From: Paenibacillus luteus
Lineage (GTDB): Bacteria > Bacillota > Bacilli > Paenibacillales > Paenibacillaceae
Direction of reading: 5' to 3'
DNA length: 64,000 nt
NCBI RefSeq assembly: GCF_006542765.1
Contig: NZ_SKCD01000097.1
Span: 1-64,000 of the forward strand
The notes beneath the pieces are model-generated. The model worked only from the letters and a program-made list of their open reading frames with translations, made no database searches and was not told where the DNA came from. Below, in pieces: positions 21,701 through 29,740 of this stretch (position 1 is the first letter of the stretch; each line of letters starts with the position of its first letter). The position numbers and the translations under genes are program-made.

Positions 21701-21823
21701 CTGGGCATGCTCTGTCCAGTGATCCGAGCTTGCCGTAAGAATGGATACGCCAGCAAATACCGCTATTGCCGCGCCAACTAGCGCAATTACCATCCGGTAG
21801 ATTGATTTTTTACTCAATGCCAT
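12776..21823 (-). CDS. Giant GLUG-repeat surface protein with SLH anchor (3015 residues)
   Basis: The N-terminal hydrophobic helix (about 8-30) is a signal peptide or anchor. Most of the chain is GLUG-type repeats (GGIAG/GGLVG every ~25-45 residues), expected to fold as a right-handed beta-helix stalk. There seem to be three modules. Each opens with a similar cap (L-x-G-I-A-x-L-V-N followed by a W-x-P-I-G-like strand): about 40-1400, 1408-2200 and 2205-2555. An Ig-like segment follows, then two chitobiase-C-terminal-like domains (about 2655-2715 and 2755-2815; both with YYTxDGxxP) flanking a Gly-rich hinge. Three SLH domains (about 2825-3000) should bind pyruvylated secondary wall polymer. 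ATG start with AAGGCGGTG upstream. It is the third gene of the operon. Function is probably adhesion or surface display; the ligand is unknown. Confidence 0.9.
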   Translation of the reverse strand: MALSKKSIYRMVIALVGAAIAVFAGVSILTASSDHWTEHAQVDWYNEDYNTFTIDSVEKLAGIAKLVNDGVTADGKNIDGFRGKILTVTGNLNLSAYTWVPIGTDEKPFRGTLVAESANIFAIEGMNLGSNNVYAGLVGYMDGGTVGGFHFANGSININTVTQSTYSSAYAGAAVGKMVNNGIVYNITNTIPVKLNAAGQRAYAGGIVGAGEGSISNSTNDTLVEVSGAYAYAGGITGSASNGGLIIKKATNNGTIHSGNGGALEVYAGGIAGHASGTLLMEDQATPIINTASVTASSGELSYAGGIVGKAGAEVRFSNETVNNGAVKVDASGAKGSYAGGMAGAITAQQNQTIFNIALENTAPIVNIGGTNVNTGGIVGYINGSFTWNKSYSNHVAITSSGSANVYTGGLIGNISGDLRFNGAAHNTAEVWVSGNPNEAYSGGLVGYAGSRVQLESTGEGDYSNSGKMTVLGGTGVYTGGIVSNRGYAKVSGEPSVNVLSLANIEVNGAAKLYTGGFVGMASEGSHRTFLKAVFAQEIKVTTVSSSAEQAVRTGGIVGYIVNGIIDKSSFHGKLEVTGGDHVYTGGIAGVFNGGSLSEVYAGNALSSFAQISTDGVAGGIVGDLKGTIEGATVKTLALEVNSAGGTAGGVAGKAQGLITDANVGLVDERNGDSVLIKAAVRNAVGNVDNITAGGIVGTNAGLLTVVNSHVAQIGLLGEVGRSSYALGAVAGLLTAEATIGEDDTAIQVERMLFNVQGEKSNVGGAIGINYAPKVSVKVKDIQFNVPASSVNAGAIAGVNNAAIQAESSILWAEGIEFTAQGNDAHLGGLYGEHAGHASLGRSENITITASGTGNELGGIAGRNTGTLIDNGSFNPVIQASGANTSAGGITGHSIGAENGAAALISYVEVYAEGEPMITASGANSNIGGIVGQASRTDLIDAIVGTEIPQYAMLSVKGSGVAVGGIAGRIELGKIKGDAVKTNIKNLVISTTTAATNGYFGGIAGYAKDTLLDSLVTSKTNLTINGDHAVVGGAAGYNRSTNTAIITNVYAEDMNLKVNATASASIAGGFVGLNDARANEVGTDPATAVSTIQKSRFVGVVNIAAPSTVTGGWVGENRSLIANNSIADKIPVNFKANNGVIGGLVGLNHASGTLYYTYSNANLKIEGENALVGGLVGENAGHVIASYFDTDVTTLAHGTAARSLVLGGLVGRNTGEITKSYSVANVTATGAYSYAGGLVGEHAAGYITDSYTAKEVKATNANSFAGGFIGRITGGKVTTSYSAVQVSASNGAFAGGFAGRYDNASKELLYKSFYVKDEDHNINKDLPDFADGNHRFLNVHARLSTILEATLRDREVFPGLSGWDFNESWKYGSLNASYKYPELNRSANNDGGGSNDVNANIRWYMLDKDALFYDIGTEAELAGLAAIVNGTIPGLEKFNFEDRTIRLLNPIHIQSKQWTSIGKDENHAFEGEFEGKNYLIDGLTVGSSQDYAGLFGVIGTNGQVSNIVMEPASIAGSRFTGALAGMNKGSVSNVTITLLDHANVTGGIVGGIIGRNSGTYADLTISLKDASFIEGTGAQPIVGGIIGDNSGAYEAQVLNLQGGSIGSSENDAIIGGLIGRQAGDVGKLEFAVHASSRIYATGERSIVGGVIGNHVSGKVENMTVSISDGKLEATGKDSILGGVIGRSDANSPLLRMADAGSTLRQIKIIGSGEGPHLYGAGTVGGVIGAKTGSGNSNFDIEDVSTENVVIATKASSEAVVVGGIAGKLTDTAIARPVFRGVIHGAGNSVTAGGIVGYAQNAIIMKADVKPDFAFTTGQGESAIGGIAGVSASTDRDKPYSFGSLIPFYHGIYDAKVQGGKALLVEAAHSTDLFVGGIAGKNSNASIYQSKEIVDLGVNGGKAVAIGGLTGFNDGIIVSSDAQSNIHAEAGSIYSVGGVAGISAGGEIHYSKAVSPNGEKIVLGTAVTQPNVVPSTHVGGFVGLADYTRITNSTTNVAVEVNCTNPDNTIYAGGFAGLLGDSDTREALIQWAYATGNVNVTGWTGAYAGGFAGSVDHYLISDAYASGSVQASGFDTRSGGFAAAVERNATISRAYAVAPSIKTTGTNGATRSYTGGFAGYNDGTLKQVYADAASITVQASGANVHTGAFIGYNFRDGKVEQSSYKGTLIAIGRNLGAGAALEQADLTAGLGLGDWDFEVDTTFLSDQSAGEAVIRTVKQLQGIVLLMNDTGLDYYRLYDRAAAAKPSFTKIMLAADLDLTSKKMTPFTRFGSELDGQGHTIKGLKLAAGDTGTIGFVIENEGHIHHLTFVDANVEGGESAGIVAGINRASGTIENVSVSGAVRGTANVGGVTGINEGKINKTIISGSIGSLASGSTTALGGITGQNKAGAAITEAFSLADIHAVSSQAAAGGIAGIQLGLIDNAYNAGRVISEGTGKAWAGGIAGHAQSGMISHSLNTGEIKAAVEGKLISGNTFFGGIAGQKDNSASLAQNVFNKQMLKLNVAYYDAAGNRTAGQAAEAAGVISQELVKATLPSQLSSSVWQALQGFYPRLQAFENSDTAVLGTAAVILGERDSINRIKSAFELTTDGAVKWTAKLGEATITSVAGKLKGTLTKTGPVEFIVAVNGQSRSVVLGAPSVPFAEAALAPKVVSGEVSFSDKVSVELASDEPRGVIYYTVDGTEPDEHSQLYTAPIELTATTTIKAITVVDGKEYSAILSGVWTKQVVFSGGGGGAAPVVTQPAVTAQIGQKSVDAEAGTPVTVARNSKLVLTAPTGQVIYYTTDGSAPTTKSLQYKGPILITGNMTIKAITDKNEEVVTIAYKVENAKYELKSDANKTPYITGYSNDLFKPNTALTRYELIKSLSLLLDMEQVSVGSLFSDVSAGEEELVAFFTSAGIVEGYPNGTFRSDRGLTRAEFVVIMSRVLNLSIAQQGAASLSDVKGHWSEKYINAFTSAGYVKGFPNGTFRPNDEISRAQAVVLINRVIKAQKQGETNAAYKDLPATHWAYEEIMSALIK

Positions 21824-21897
21824 TTGTACACCGCCTTAAATGAATGTCTGACTCTATCGTTGCTTGTGACTCTATCAACCGTAGGATGTCGCAAAGG

Positions 21898-21930
21898 TGC
21901 CCACATAGGTCTATGCGACTTATGTGGGCA
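21898..21930 (-). other. Intercistronic hairpin without U-tract
   Basis: Perfect 10-bp inverted repeat (21898-21907 and 21921-21930, 13-nt loop) starting 11 nt after the stop codon of the 2559-residue gene. It lacks a T-run on either strand. It is more likely an mRNA-stabilising or processing stem, or a partial attenuator, than a full terminator. Confidence 0.55.
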
Positions 21931-21940
21931 GCACCTGCTA

Positions 21941-24900
21941 TTAACGATTTGTAATAAATTCGTCAAGTCTTGTCGATATCGCCGCAGCCTGTGCTCTGGT
22001 CAGCGATTTCGTCGGATTGACGTTATTATTGTCTCCAAGAATGATGCCGTGCTTAACGGTCAAAGCAACCGATTGCCTAGCCCATGCCGGAATGGAATCT
22101 TTGTCATTGAAAGCTTGTAAAACTTGCTCGACTTCCTCAGCGCTGAGTTCTCCGCCTAGGCCAAGTGATGTCAGCAATCTGCCGACCATCGTCATCGCTT
22201 CAATACGATTCAATGTTGCCGATGGAGCATAGCTGCCGTCTGCATGGCCATTTACAATACCAAGTTTCGCTGCAATCGCCACGCTTCGCTCATACCAAGC
22301 ACCAGATTTCACATCTGTAAAGCTATCGCTAGCCGTTTTGTTCATGAGTCCCGCTACGCGAAGCAGAATCGTTGGATATTCCGCTCTCGTTACTGTGCTC
22401 TCCGGCTCAAAGCGACCATTGCCCTTGCCAAGTACAAACAGCTTGGAAGCTGCATCGTTGATGCCCTTCTGCCCCCAATAGCCGGCTTTCACATCGTTAA
22501 ACGTATTGGTGCTGCTAAGGAAGATCAGCTTGCCTTCACCTGTCAATTGAATATCAAGGATCGGCGCTGAGCTTGTACCAGCAAGCTTCCAAGGAACCGT
22601 TGTCCAGCTTCCGTCCGCGCTTTGCAGAACGACGGCTGTGATCGCTTTCGCTTGAATGCCATTCGGCACCGGTACATGAATGGGCACATATTTGCTCCAG
22701 CTGGTTTCCGGCAGATTAGTCGTGATCGTCACGCCTTTGCCATCTCCAAGCAAGGTAGCGCCAAGCTCCTTAGCGAGATTGACTGAAGCTGTTTTCCCTG
22801 CTTCGCTGTTAGCCCCGATGGATACCACCATGTCTTCCTTTAAACCATCCAGCATAGCAGGAGTAATGACCAATTCTGCTATCGGTAATTTGATGCTTAT
22901 CCCCTTCTTCGCGGTTGCAGCTTTTTGAGCATTAGCTTTATCCATACGGAAGGTATAACTTGTGATCGTAGCATCTTCAGAAGTAATCGTGATGTCGCCA
23001 TCACCAGCTGCCTGTAGATCCTCATCCGTAATTGGAAGCACTACCCCGCCATCCTCGCGCGTGACTTCAAGCTTCTTGCCGTTGACGATGATTTCAGCTG
23101 GTCCTTCTGGAAGCTCGCCGCCTCCAATTGCACCGCCACCACCGCCGCCACTGCCTCCGCTGCTCGCCGACCAAACCCTCGCTGCCAGTTTAGCCGATAG
23201 TGCAGTCGCTTTCTTCGTAGAGGAAGCTCTAGCCGCAATGACGATCGTTTCTCCAGCTTTTGCAGCAATTTGCCCATTCTGAGGGAAATAAGACCAATCG
23301 CTGATCTCTGCTCCAAACGTTGGAAGTACAAAAGAGCCGCTGCCTTCCGGATACACTTTATAAACCAATTGCTGGCCCGTCATGTCTCCTGCGGAGCCAA
23401 TCGTTGCCAAAGTCATAGCGTTATTGCCGCTAATAGCAGACAAGGTTGCCGTTATCGTTCTTAGGCTGGTTTGCTCCGGCCATTCAACCGTCGCGGCTGC
23501 CATTGCCTTAAGCGATACATCCTCAGTCAGCTGATATTCCGCTTCAATCCGGCTGGCTCCGACATCAAGGCCAGTTATAACGCCAGTCTCCGATATGCGA
23601 ACCGAGTCTCCCATGCCTACAGAGAAGCTCAGACGGCTCAGATCAGCTTTCGGAATATCTTTTTCCTCAAACTTCGGCTTCCCAGAATCGTCCTTCCCTT
23701 TGGCATACTTGAGGACCGCTTTAACTGCTATACTGTCGCCCGGCTTTATGTCGCCTATCGGCTTCAACACCAGTGCTGAAGGCACTTGGAAAGAAGCATT
23801 GGTAACCACAACAGATGCTGAGTTTTCGTTGCCGGCTTTATCTTTAGCGATAAAATGGAGCGGGACAGTCGCTTCGTTGCCCGTAACAGGCACCGTGCCG
23901 CTGAATGTTCCGTCATCTGCCACTGCAAGCTTGGTTCCGTTAACGGAAAGATTTGTGTCCTTTGTCGTCGTTCCAGCTACCTCTATGTTTCCGCCGCTTG
24001 ATCTAGCCCCAGTAATCGGCTCATCGATGTAGATAACGGGAGCAATGGTGTCGACAGTCAGGTACAGCATTGTTACCGAAACGTCCTGCGTAACCTTATT
24101 CGTTGCTACTAGTTCAATTGCATAAGCCCCGTCAGTCTTAAACTGATCAAAGGTTAACGTACCGTTGCTGCCTGACCCGCTGTTTTTCAAGCTTGTTTTG
24201 CCAATCGATTTGTCGGCATAGAACGCCTCGATTTCAACATCATTTTGATTGGCCGTTAGATTAATCGTTTGTTCAAGCTGATTAGTAAGCAGCTCCATAT
24301 ATACCTTCGATGTGTCCAGCGTTCCAGCTGTCGTGCTCACTCCAAGCTTCGGCTTGGAAGGAACCGGCAGGAATTTCAATGCGCTATTCACTTTTCCAGC
24401 AAAATGATAGTTTTCATTTTTGTCCGCGTCCTTGGTTGGCTTCGTCACCGCAGATACCGAAATGACGTAATCCTTGCCGACCTCAAGACCTGTGTAGGTC
24501 ACGGGAGCCTGCGCAGCATCGATTGGTACGAGACTATCTGTACTTATCGCATCCGATGTAGATGTTGCGGCCCAGCCGCCAACAAGAATGCCTTCATAGC
24601 TGCCTGTCTTCGCATTCCAGTAAGGAGCAAGCTCGGTTTCCGTAAACAGAATCTCGCCGAATTCCGGATAAGATTCAAGTGCTCCGCCGCGCTCTTTCAA
24701 TGCTTCCAAAGCATAGCTATGCTCGTAGTTCTCATGACCAGCTTTTTTCTTACCTGGCTTGAACGACAAGGAGAACAGTCCATTGCCGGCTGGCTTAATC
24801 GCTACATCGCTGACTGGCTGCGGTGCAAGCGGATCAATGATTTCAAAGCGCTCCGCAGATGTCTTCGTACCGAAGGCATCGTCCGATTTCAGCTCCGCAC

Positions 24901-27900
24901 GCAAGTAGTAGTTCCCTTGCTGCAATAAGCCGCGGATATCCTCGACATCACCAAGCATCGATACTTTCGTGACGTCAAGCGTCATGCTGCCGCTCGTTTT
25001 ATTCCCTGTTTTGCTGCCATTTTGGCTGACAGGAATATCCTTCGCAATCAACAGACCCGGCTCGCCCGGCTCCAAGATGGCATCGGAACCCGCCTTGGCG
25101 GATTTAGCATCTGCCACTGCATTTTCTGTCAGGTACAAGCTGATCGTATCGCCTGCATGCGCATTCGTGACATTCCACGCTCCTGTAAAAGCATTGGCGT
25201 CCGTATTGCTCTTCTTCAAGCTAACATCCGTCAGCTCCGGCGTTGTCGGAATGTTAAGCAATCTGCTCTCCACCGCCGACACGGAAGCTAGTGTCCAAGT
25301 TCCGCCTGCCGCTGCGCGGTCCTGCGGGATAATGATGTACGCTTTTTTCGAATCTACGCCATCCACAGATTGATTTGCCGGGATATGCTGAACGAATGCA
25401 TTCGCATTCGGATTAGTATTCGTGTTGTCGAAGACAACCGGGTAAAGCTTGCCTTTGGAATCCTTAAGTGTAAAGCTTGGGGTTTCCTTCGACGTGTATT
25501 CCACTTCAATCATGGCATTGCCCGTTACGCCGCCTAGCGGAATTTCATGCGTTCTGCCGCTGTTTTTCACAACGATTCCGCCGATACCCACGCCCATTGG
25601 GCCGTTATCCAGCACGCTTACGCCTTCCGATACTTTGCGGTACGTAATTTCCTGTATCGCTTTCTCCGTATCCAGCCACGAAGTGGCCAGCGTCTCAACA
25701 CCTTGTCCAATAACCATTAAACGCGGACCTTTCTCAGGGTCCTCGACAACCATATGAATGAAGCCCTCTGGAAGATTTTCGCCCGAGGTGCCGAATTCAA
25801 CGCCACCGCCCCAATAGTAGGTAATGCCAAGGGAAATGAACAGAATGCCTACGCTTCCCCACAGCTTGTCATTATTTACGCCCATAAACACGCTTGCCAG
25901 CGGCATGCCGCCAACGACAGGCACACTGCTTGGAATTTGAACCCTTGCTCCGATAAAGCCTTCGAAATCAATGCGGTTTTTTTCCAGGTTTTGGCCAACA
26001 AAAATGCCCGCTTTGCCGACAATGACCTCCCAGCCGCCAATATCAACCTCGGCCTCCATCCTTACAAACCATGGCGTCACCCATTGCGCTTCAATCATCG
26101 CTCTGGTCAGCATTGGAATAAGATCGTCGTCATCCGGCTCAGCTTTGGAAGAGTAATCCATCTTCCCTTCAACCTTGATGCCTGTTCGCTTCACGGTCAG
26201 GTCGATATCGCCAAAGAAATAAGCTGGCGTAATACCAAATTTCAAGCTGACACCCGCCTGCACAACAAGCGGGAAAGGATCTTTTTTCGAACCGCCTGCA
26301 ATCGTATCTGCAAGCTCACGAACCGCACCGCGAATTGCAGTTAAATAGGTGGCTCCCGTAATGAGAACACCTGGTTCAGGCAAGCTTGTTCCAAATGCGA
26401 TTACATCCGGCAAAACCCGGCCGTCTGCAACCTTCTTAAAGGACAGCTCAAGCTCAACATCGACCATGCCCTTGAGATCAGCTTTAAACTGAAGGCCGTA
26501 TTGATTTTCAACATCCTCTACCTGCTGAACCATATGGACAATGTTGATTCTTCCGCTTGCCGATGAGCCTTCATCATCCTCAGCGCCGTCTTTTTTAGCT
26601 CCGAACAAGCCCATATCCTTATCCAGGCTGAACTTCAGCGCAGTATCAATACCGACAAAGCCTTTGTCGTTAAAGACAACGTTGCGCATCTCTGCATCAA
26701 CGATTTTCAACGAAATCGCGCCCCCGAACGAAACGCCTCCCTGTCTCAAAATAAAATCATTAAAAGAGAGCCCGAAGCCTTCAATGGAGAAGCTCGGCGC
26801 TGCAAACAAGCTATGCTTGTTGAAGTAAACCGTCTCAATCATGAGCCTGCGAAGCGGGTTAACCGCATCTCCTAGACCACCAACCGCCCAATCGAGCGAT
26901 CCATTCTCACTATCATCTTCTTCATTATCTTCGCTATCCGGCATTTCCTCGTCATTGACAAAGTAGCCTTCGCCTAGCGACTTATTGAAGCCGTTATAGA
27001 AGTCTAATGTCCATTCCCCTTGATGAAATACAAATCCGCTGTTCGCTACGCTCAAAATACCGTCGCCTTTAACGACTAGCGTATCGAAAAATGGCGTATC
27101 ATTAACGTTGTTGTTATTATTAGACTGCTTGGTGAACAGGCCAAGATCCAACTTGCCTGGAACTAAAACGATGTTTTTGCCTGTATAAGCAACGGCTTCG
27201 TTAATAATTGCCGGCTCCGTCTTCGTATCCACAACAATCTGCTGCTCATCACCCGTACCGACCTGCTTGATCATACCCCGAATGACAACCAGCTGCTCGG
27301 GTCCATCCTCTTCACCGAAAAACTCTTCCAGCGCTTCCTCTGATTCAAAAAGCTGGTACTGGTAAGCAGCTACTTCCTTTAATGATTTCGGATCCAAATA
27401 CTCTCCCAAATCAAACTCAGGATCGCTTGCTTTACTCGCCATGCCCACAATCGTTTTCGCTTTTTTATATTCCGTTACTGCCGTATAAAGATCCGTACCG
27501 GATTTAAAGGGCTCTCCCGGAAAAGCTTCATTAATAGAATCTAGCAAAGCTCCGCTTACGTTAGCCGTTACGAAGCTCAAATCCACCTCTTGCTTATAAA
27601 CCGCCAAAATATTTGCTTCCCTAATACGTGTTTCCTCATTATCTGTTACAAGGAAGGTTTGATTTGTCGTAATGTCGTACATCGCCGCGATTTCCTCATC
27701 GCCGCCGGTATCGCCTTTAAAATCAATTTGAACCTGATATTCGCCGAGCGGCAGCTCAGGTCCCAAATCGGGATCTATTACATTGCCCTTATCGTCCACA
27801 AGGTCGCCGCCCCGGTACGTAATACGCATGTCTCCAGCGAAACCATCAGCTCCCGGCTGCAAAATGACTGAATCTTGCGTATCCACCTTGTAGCGGTTAC

Positions 27901-29620
27901 CCGTAACTTTTTCTTTGAGATAAACATCAAAATTCGGGGCGATGGTCTCATTGCCCGTGTTGTAAGCCTCAATATTAGAGAGGTTTACCGTCATGTACTT
28001 CACATCCGTGCTGTACAGCTCGGAAGGCGAGATCGCATAGACATACGTCGGCACCGCTTCGCCAATTGGAGGCAGCAAGATAAAGTTTTTCTTCGTAGAC
28101 TCGTATTGCGCCCGGAGGTCCTGGTCTACATTTTCCTCTTTCTCTTTTCCCTTTTCATCCCTTTCAATGACTGTACCTGTTTTTTTCTCAAAAGCTAGCT
28201 GGGTTTCCGGACTTTTTACCGTGAGCATATACTCTCTTGTCGTTGGCCATGGTCTGCCTTTGGCTTGTACAACAAAAGTAACCGTCTCCGTATCGCCTGG
28301 TTGATATTTAGGTACTATACCTTCTTCCGCTTCTTCCGGCGAAGGAGTCTTTTTCATCGGCTCCTTCACAAATTTCCGTGACGGCTCCGTTTCAATCTTA
28401 TTGTTTTTATCCCGCTCAATTTTCCCGAATTTATCGAGTTTCACAAAACTCAATCCACTTTGCAGCGTCATAGAAACGTCAAGCTGAGTATGCTCCATGT
28501 CGTACATCGCCAAATTTTCAATCTCGGCTGTTATTTCAAATACACCTTCATCGACGTAATTACTACCATCGGACATTGTAGCAAGCTGCTGCACAGGGTC
28601 CATGTAGCGAATCGAGAATACCTTATCCGGCGCTACGATTTCACCCAGCCCATAGATCGTTTCGAAGGTTTGCGTTGCTTGCTTCGCCAGTTTCTTCGGG
28701 TTCCAGTAGAAGGCTACTGCCGAATCTGCCGTTCCGTAGTCATTCGTATCTCTTGTAAAATCCAAATTCGGATTCGGAGTGTAATCCCACTTTGTATTAG
28801 AGAGATTATTCCAGTGAGCTACCACCATTTCATCAATGATGTTGATGTTGGCTTCCGCAATATTATTGAAACCATAAGCCATTACATTCGTGGCGAGCGG
28901 GTTGTCTAGCTCCAGCTTGTCCCTCATCACCCAATAGGCTGGTATTTTATAAAAAGGCTGTTCACCTTCCGGAATACCTAACTTCCCCGGATCATGTACA
29001 AGCTTCCTCTCTACTAACAGTGGCGATTTGTAGGCCGTTCCAATCTGAAACTGCGGGCCATCATTGCCGCCTACCATCGTATCCAGCAAAATCCGGCTGC
29101 CGAGCGCGACTTCCGCACCGCTCTTGTTAACCACCTCATACCGGATGTTGACATTACCAGCATTTTGCATGTCTGCACTATCGGTATAAAGCATCAAGAT
29201 TTGCTTGATCTCTACCCCTTTAATTTTCCAGACCGTTTCAATCTGCTTGGTACCGTTAATATTTTGAATAATCTTCGGTGTTGTCGTCTCCGAGAAAAAA
29301 TTCGCAGCAAACTTATATGGATTACCGAAAATATAATCCGTGCCGTCAATTTTGAACGTCGTAAACGAGGTTTCCGGATCATCGCCGCGGAAGAGCATGT
29401 CGACGTTCTGATCCTTCTTGCGCACCGGCTGTCCCTCTACCGTACGAATCCCAAAGCGCCCCGTGCTATTATCTACTGTAATTTTAATAAAATCATTCTG
29501 AAGCACGGTTGTGTTGGGGCTGCTTACTGCTGCTGCAACGGCTTCCATGCCTGAATAGTTTGAAGCTATGAATAATAACAAGGCGAGCATGAATATGCCG
29601 CTTTTTCTAGCTACTCTCAC
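21941..29620 (-). CDS. Giant SLH-anchored surface protein (2559 residues)
   Basis: The GTG start has AGGAGG seven nt upstream. A signal peptide (hydrophobic core about 10-30) is followed by a large beta-rich N-terminal region (about 35-350) that I do not assign to a family. A long middle region follows with acidic stretches. Ig/fibronectin-like beta-sandwich modules come later, one at about 1855-1960 with a typical DTIAPVIYI opening. A Gly-rich hinge (about residues 2150-2170) precedes a beta domain. Three SLH domains (about 2373-2559) sit at the extreme C-terminus. The SLH triplet predicts non-covalent attachment to the cell wall. It is the second gene of the operon, 120 bp after the 1742-residue gene and 117 bp before the GLUG gene, each gap with a hairpin. 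Specific role unknown; a structural or adhesive surface protein is most likely. Confidence 0.88.
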   Translation of the reverse strand: MRVARKSGIFMLALLLFIASNYSGMEAVAAAVSSPNTTVLQNDFIKITVDNSTGRFGIRTVEGQPVRKKDQNVDMLFRGDDPETSFTTFKIDGTDYIFGNPYKFAANFFSETTTPKIIQNINGTKQIETVWKIKGVEIKQILMLYTDSADMQNAGNVNIRYEVVNKSGAEVALGSRILLDTMVGGNDGPQFQIGTAYKSPLLVERKLVHDPGKLGIPEGEQPFYKIPAYWVMRDKLELDNPLATNVMAYGFNNIAEANINIIDEMVVAHWNNLSNTKWDYTPNPNLDFTRDTNDYGTADSAVAFYWNPKKLAKQATQTFETIYGLGEIVAPDKVFSIRYMDPVQQLATMSDGSNYVDEGVFEITAEIENLAMYDMEHTQLDVSMTLQSGLSFVKLDKFGKIERDKNNKIETEPSRKFVKEPMKKTPSPEEAEEGIVPKYQPGDTETVTFVVQAKGRPWPTTREYMLTVKSPETQLAFEKKTGTVIERDEKGKEKEENVDQDLRAQYESTKKNFILLPPIGEAVPTYVYAISPSELYSTDVKYMTVNLSNIEAYNTGNETIAPNFDVYLKEKVTGNRYKVDTQDSVILQPGADGFAGDMRITYRGGDLVDDKGNVIDPDLGPELPLGEYQVQIDFKGDTGGDEEIAAMYDITTNQTFLVTDNEETRIREANILAVYKQEVDLSFVTANVSGALLDSINEAFPGEPFKSGTDLYTAVTEYKKAKTIVGMASKASDPEFDLGEYLDPKSLKEVAAYQYQLFESEEALEEFFGEEDGPEQLVVIRGMIKQVGTGDEQQIVVDTKTEPAIINEAVAYTGKNIVLVPGKLDLGLFTKQSNNNNNVNDTPFFDTLVVKGDGILSVANSGFVFHQGEWTLDFYNGFNKSLGEGYFVNDEEMPDSEDNEEDDSENGSLDWAVGGLGDAVNPLRRLMIETVYFNKHSLFAAPSFSIEGFGLSFNDFILRQGGVSFGGAISLKIVDAEMRNVVFNDKGFVGIDTALKFSLDKDMGLFGAKKDGAEDDEGSSASGRINIVHMVQQVEDVENQYGLQFKADLKGMVDVELELSFKKVADGRVLPDVIAFGTSLPEPGVLITGATYLTAIRGAVRELADTIAGGSKKDPFPLVVQAGVSLKFGITPAYFFGDIDLTVKRTGIKVEGKMDYSSKAEPDDDDLIPMLTRAMIEAQWVTPWFVRMEAEVDIGGWEVIVGKAGIFVGQNLEKNRIDFEGFIGARVQIPSSVPVVGGMPLASVFMGVNNDKLWGSVGILFISLGITYYWGGGVEFGTSGENLPEGFIHMVVEDPEKGPRLMVIGQGVETLATSWLDTEKAIQEITYRKVSEGVSVLDNGPMGVGIGGIVVKNSGRTHEIPLGGVTGNAMIEVEYTSKETPSFTLKDSKGKLYPVVFDNTNTNPNANAFVQHIPANQSVDGVDSKKAYIIIPQDRAAAGGTWTLASVSAVESRLLNIPTTPELTDVSLKKSNTDANAFTGAWNVTNAHAGDTISLYLTENAVADAKSAKAGSDAILEPGEPGLLIAKDIPVSQNGSKTGNKTSGSMTLDVTKVSMLGDVEDIRGLLQQGNYYLRAELKSDDAFGTKTSAERFEIIDPLAPQPVSDVAIKPAGNGLFSLSFKPGKKKAGHENYEHSYALEALKERGGALESYPEFGEILFTETELAPYWNAKTGSYEGILVGGWAATSTSDAISTDSLVPIDAAQAPVTYTGLEVGKDYVISVSAVTKPTKDADKNENYHFAGKVNSALKFLPVPSKPKLGVSTTAGTLDTSKVYMELLTNQLEQTINLTANQNDVEIEAFYADKSIGKTSLKNSGSGSNGTLTFDQFKTDGAYAIELVATNKVTQDVSVTMLYLTVDTIAPVIYIDEPITGARSSGGNIEVAGTTTKDTNLSVNGTKLAVADDGTFSGTVPVTGNEATVPLHFIAKDKAGNENSASVVVTNASFQVPSALVLKPIGDIKPGDSIAVKAVLKYAKGKDDSGKPKFEEKDIPKADLSRLSFSVGMGDSVRISETGVITGLDVGASRIEAEYQLTEDVSLKAMAAATVEWPEQTSLRTITATLSAISGNNAMTLATIGSAGDMTGQQLVYKVYPEGSGSFVLPTFGAEISDWSYFPQNGQIAAKAGETIVIAARASSTKKATALSAKLAARVWSASSGGSGGGGGGAIGGGELPEGPAEIIVNGKKLEVTREDGGVVLPITDEDLQAAGDGDITITSEDATITSYTFRMDKANAQKAATAKKGISIKLPIAELVITPAMLDGLKEDMVVSIGANSEAGKTASVNLAKELGATLLGDGKGVTITTNLPETSWSKYVPIHVPVPNGIQAKAITAVVLQSADGSWTTVPWKLAGTSSAPILDIQLTGEGKLIFLSSTNTFNDVKAGYWGQKGINDAASKLFVLGKGNGRFEPESTVTRAEYPTILLRVAGLMNKTASDSFTDVKSGAWYERSVAIAAKLGIVNGHADGSYAPSATLNRIEAMTMVGRLLTSLGLGGELSAEEVEQVLQAFNDKDSIPAWARQSVALTVKHGIILGDNNNVNPTKSLTRAQAAAISTRLDEFITNR

Positions 29621-29699
29621 CTAAATGCCTCCTGTCGTCTGACCAAATCTAGTATTCGCATTATTTCAATACGCCAACAGAGCAGCAGGCCGAGAACCA

Positions 29700-29718
29700 G
29701 CCGTGCTAAACGCACGGC
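29700..29718 (-). other. Intercistronic hairpin without U-tract
   Basis: Perfect 7-bp inverted repeat GCCGTGC/GCACGGC with a 5-nt loop, 22 nt after the stop of the 1742-residue gene. There is no T-run. It is placed like the hairpin at 21898-21930, just after another giant gene of the same operon. Confidence 0.45.
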
Positions 29719-29740
29719 CGATACTTGGTCTGCGGATCAA

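Noticed and set aside
12776..21823. Recurrent short DNA repeats that look at first like a CRISPR or satellite array
   Set aside because: They are the coding image of GLUG-type protein repeats; spacing is irregular, the frame stays open, and there are no identical repeats with unique spacers.
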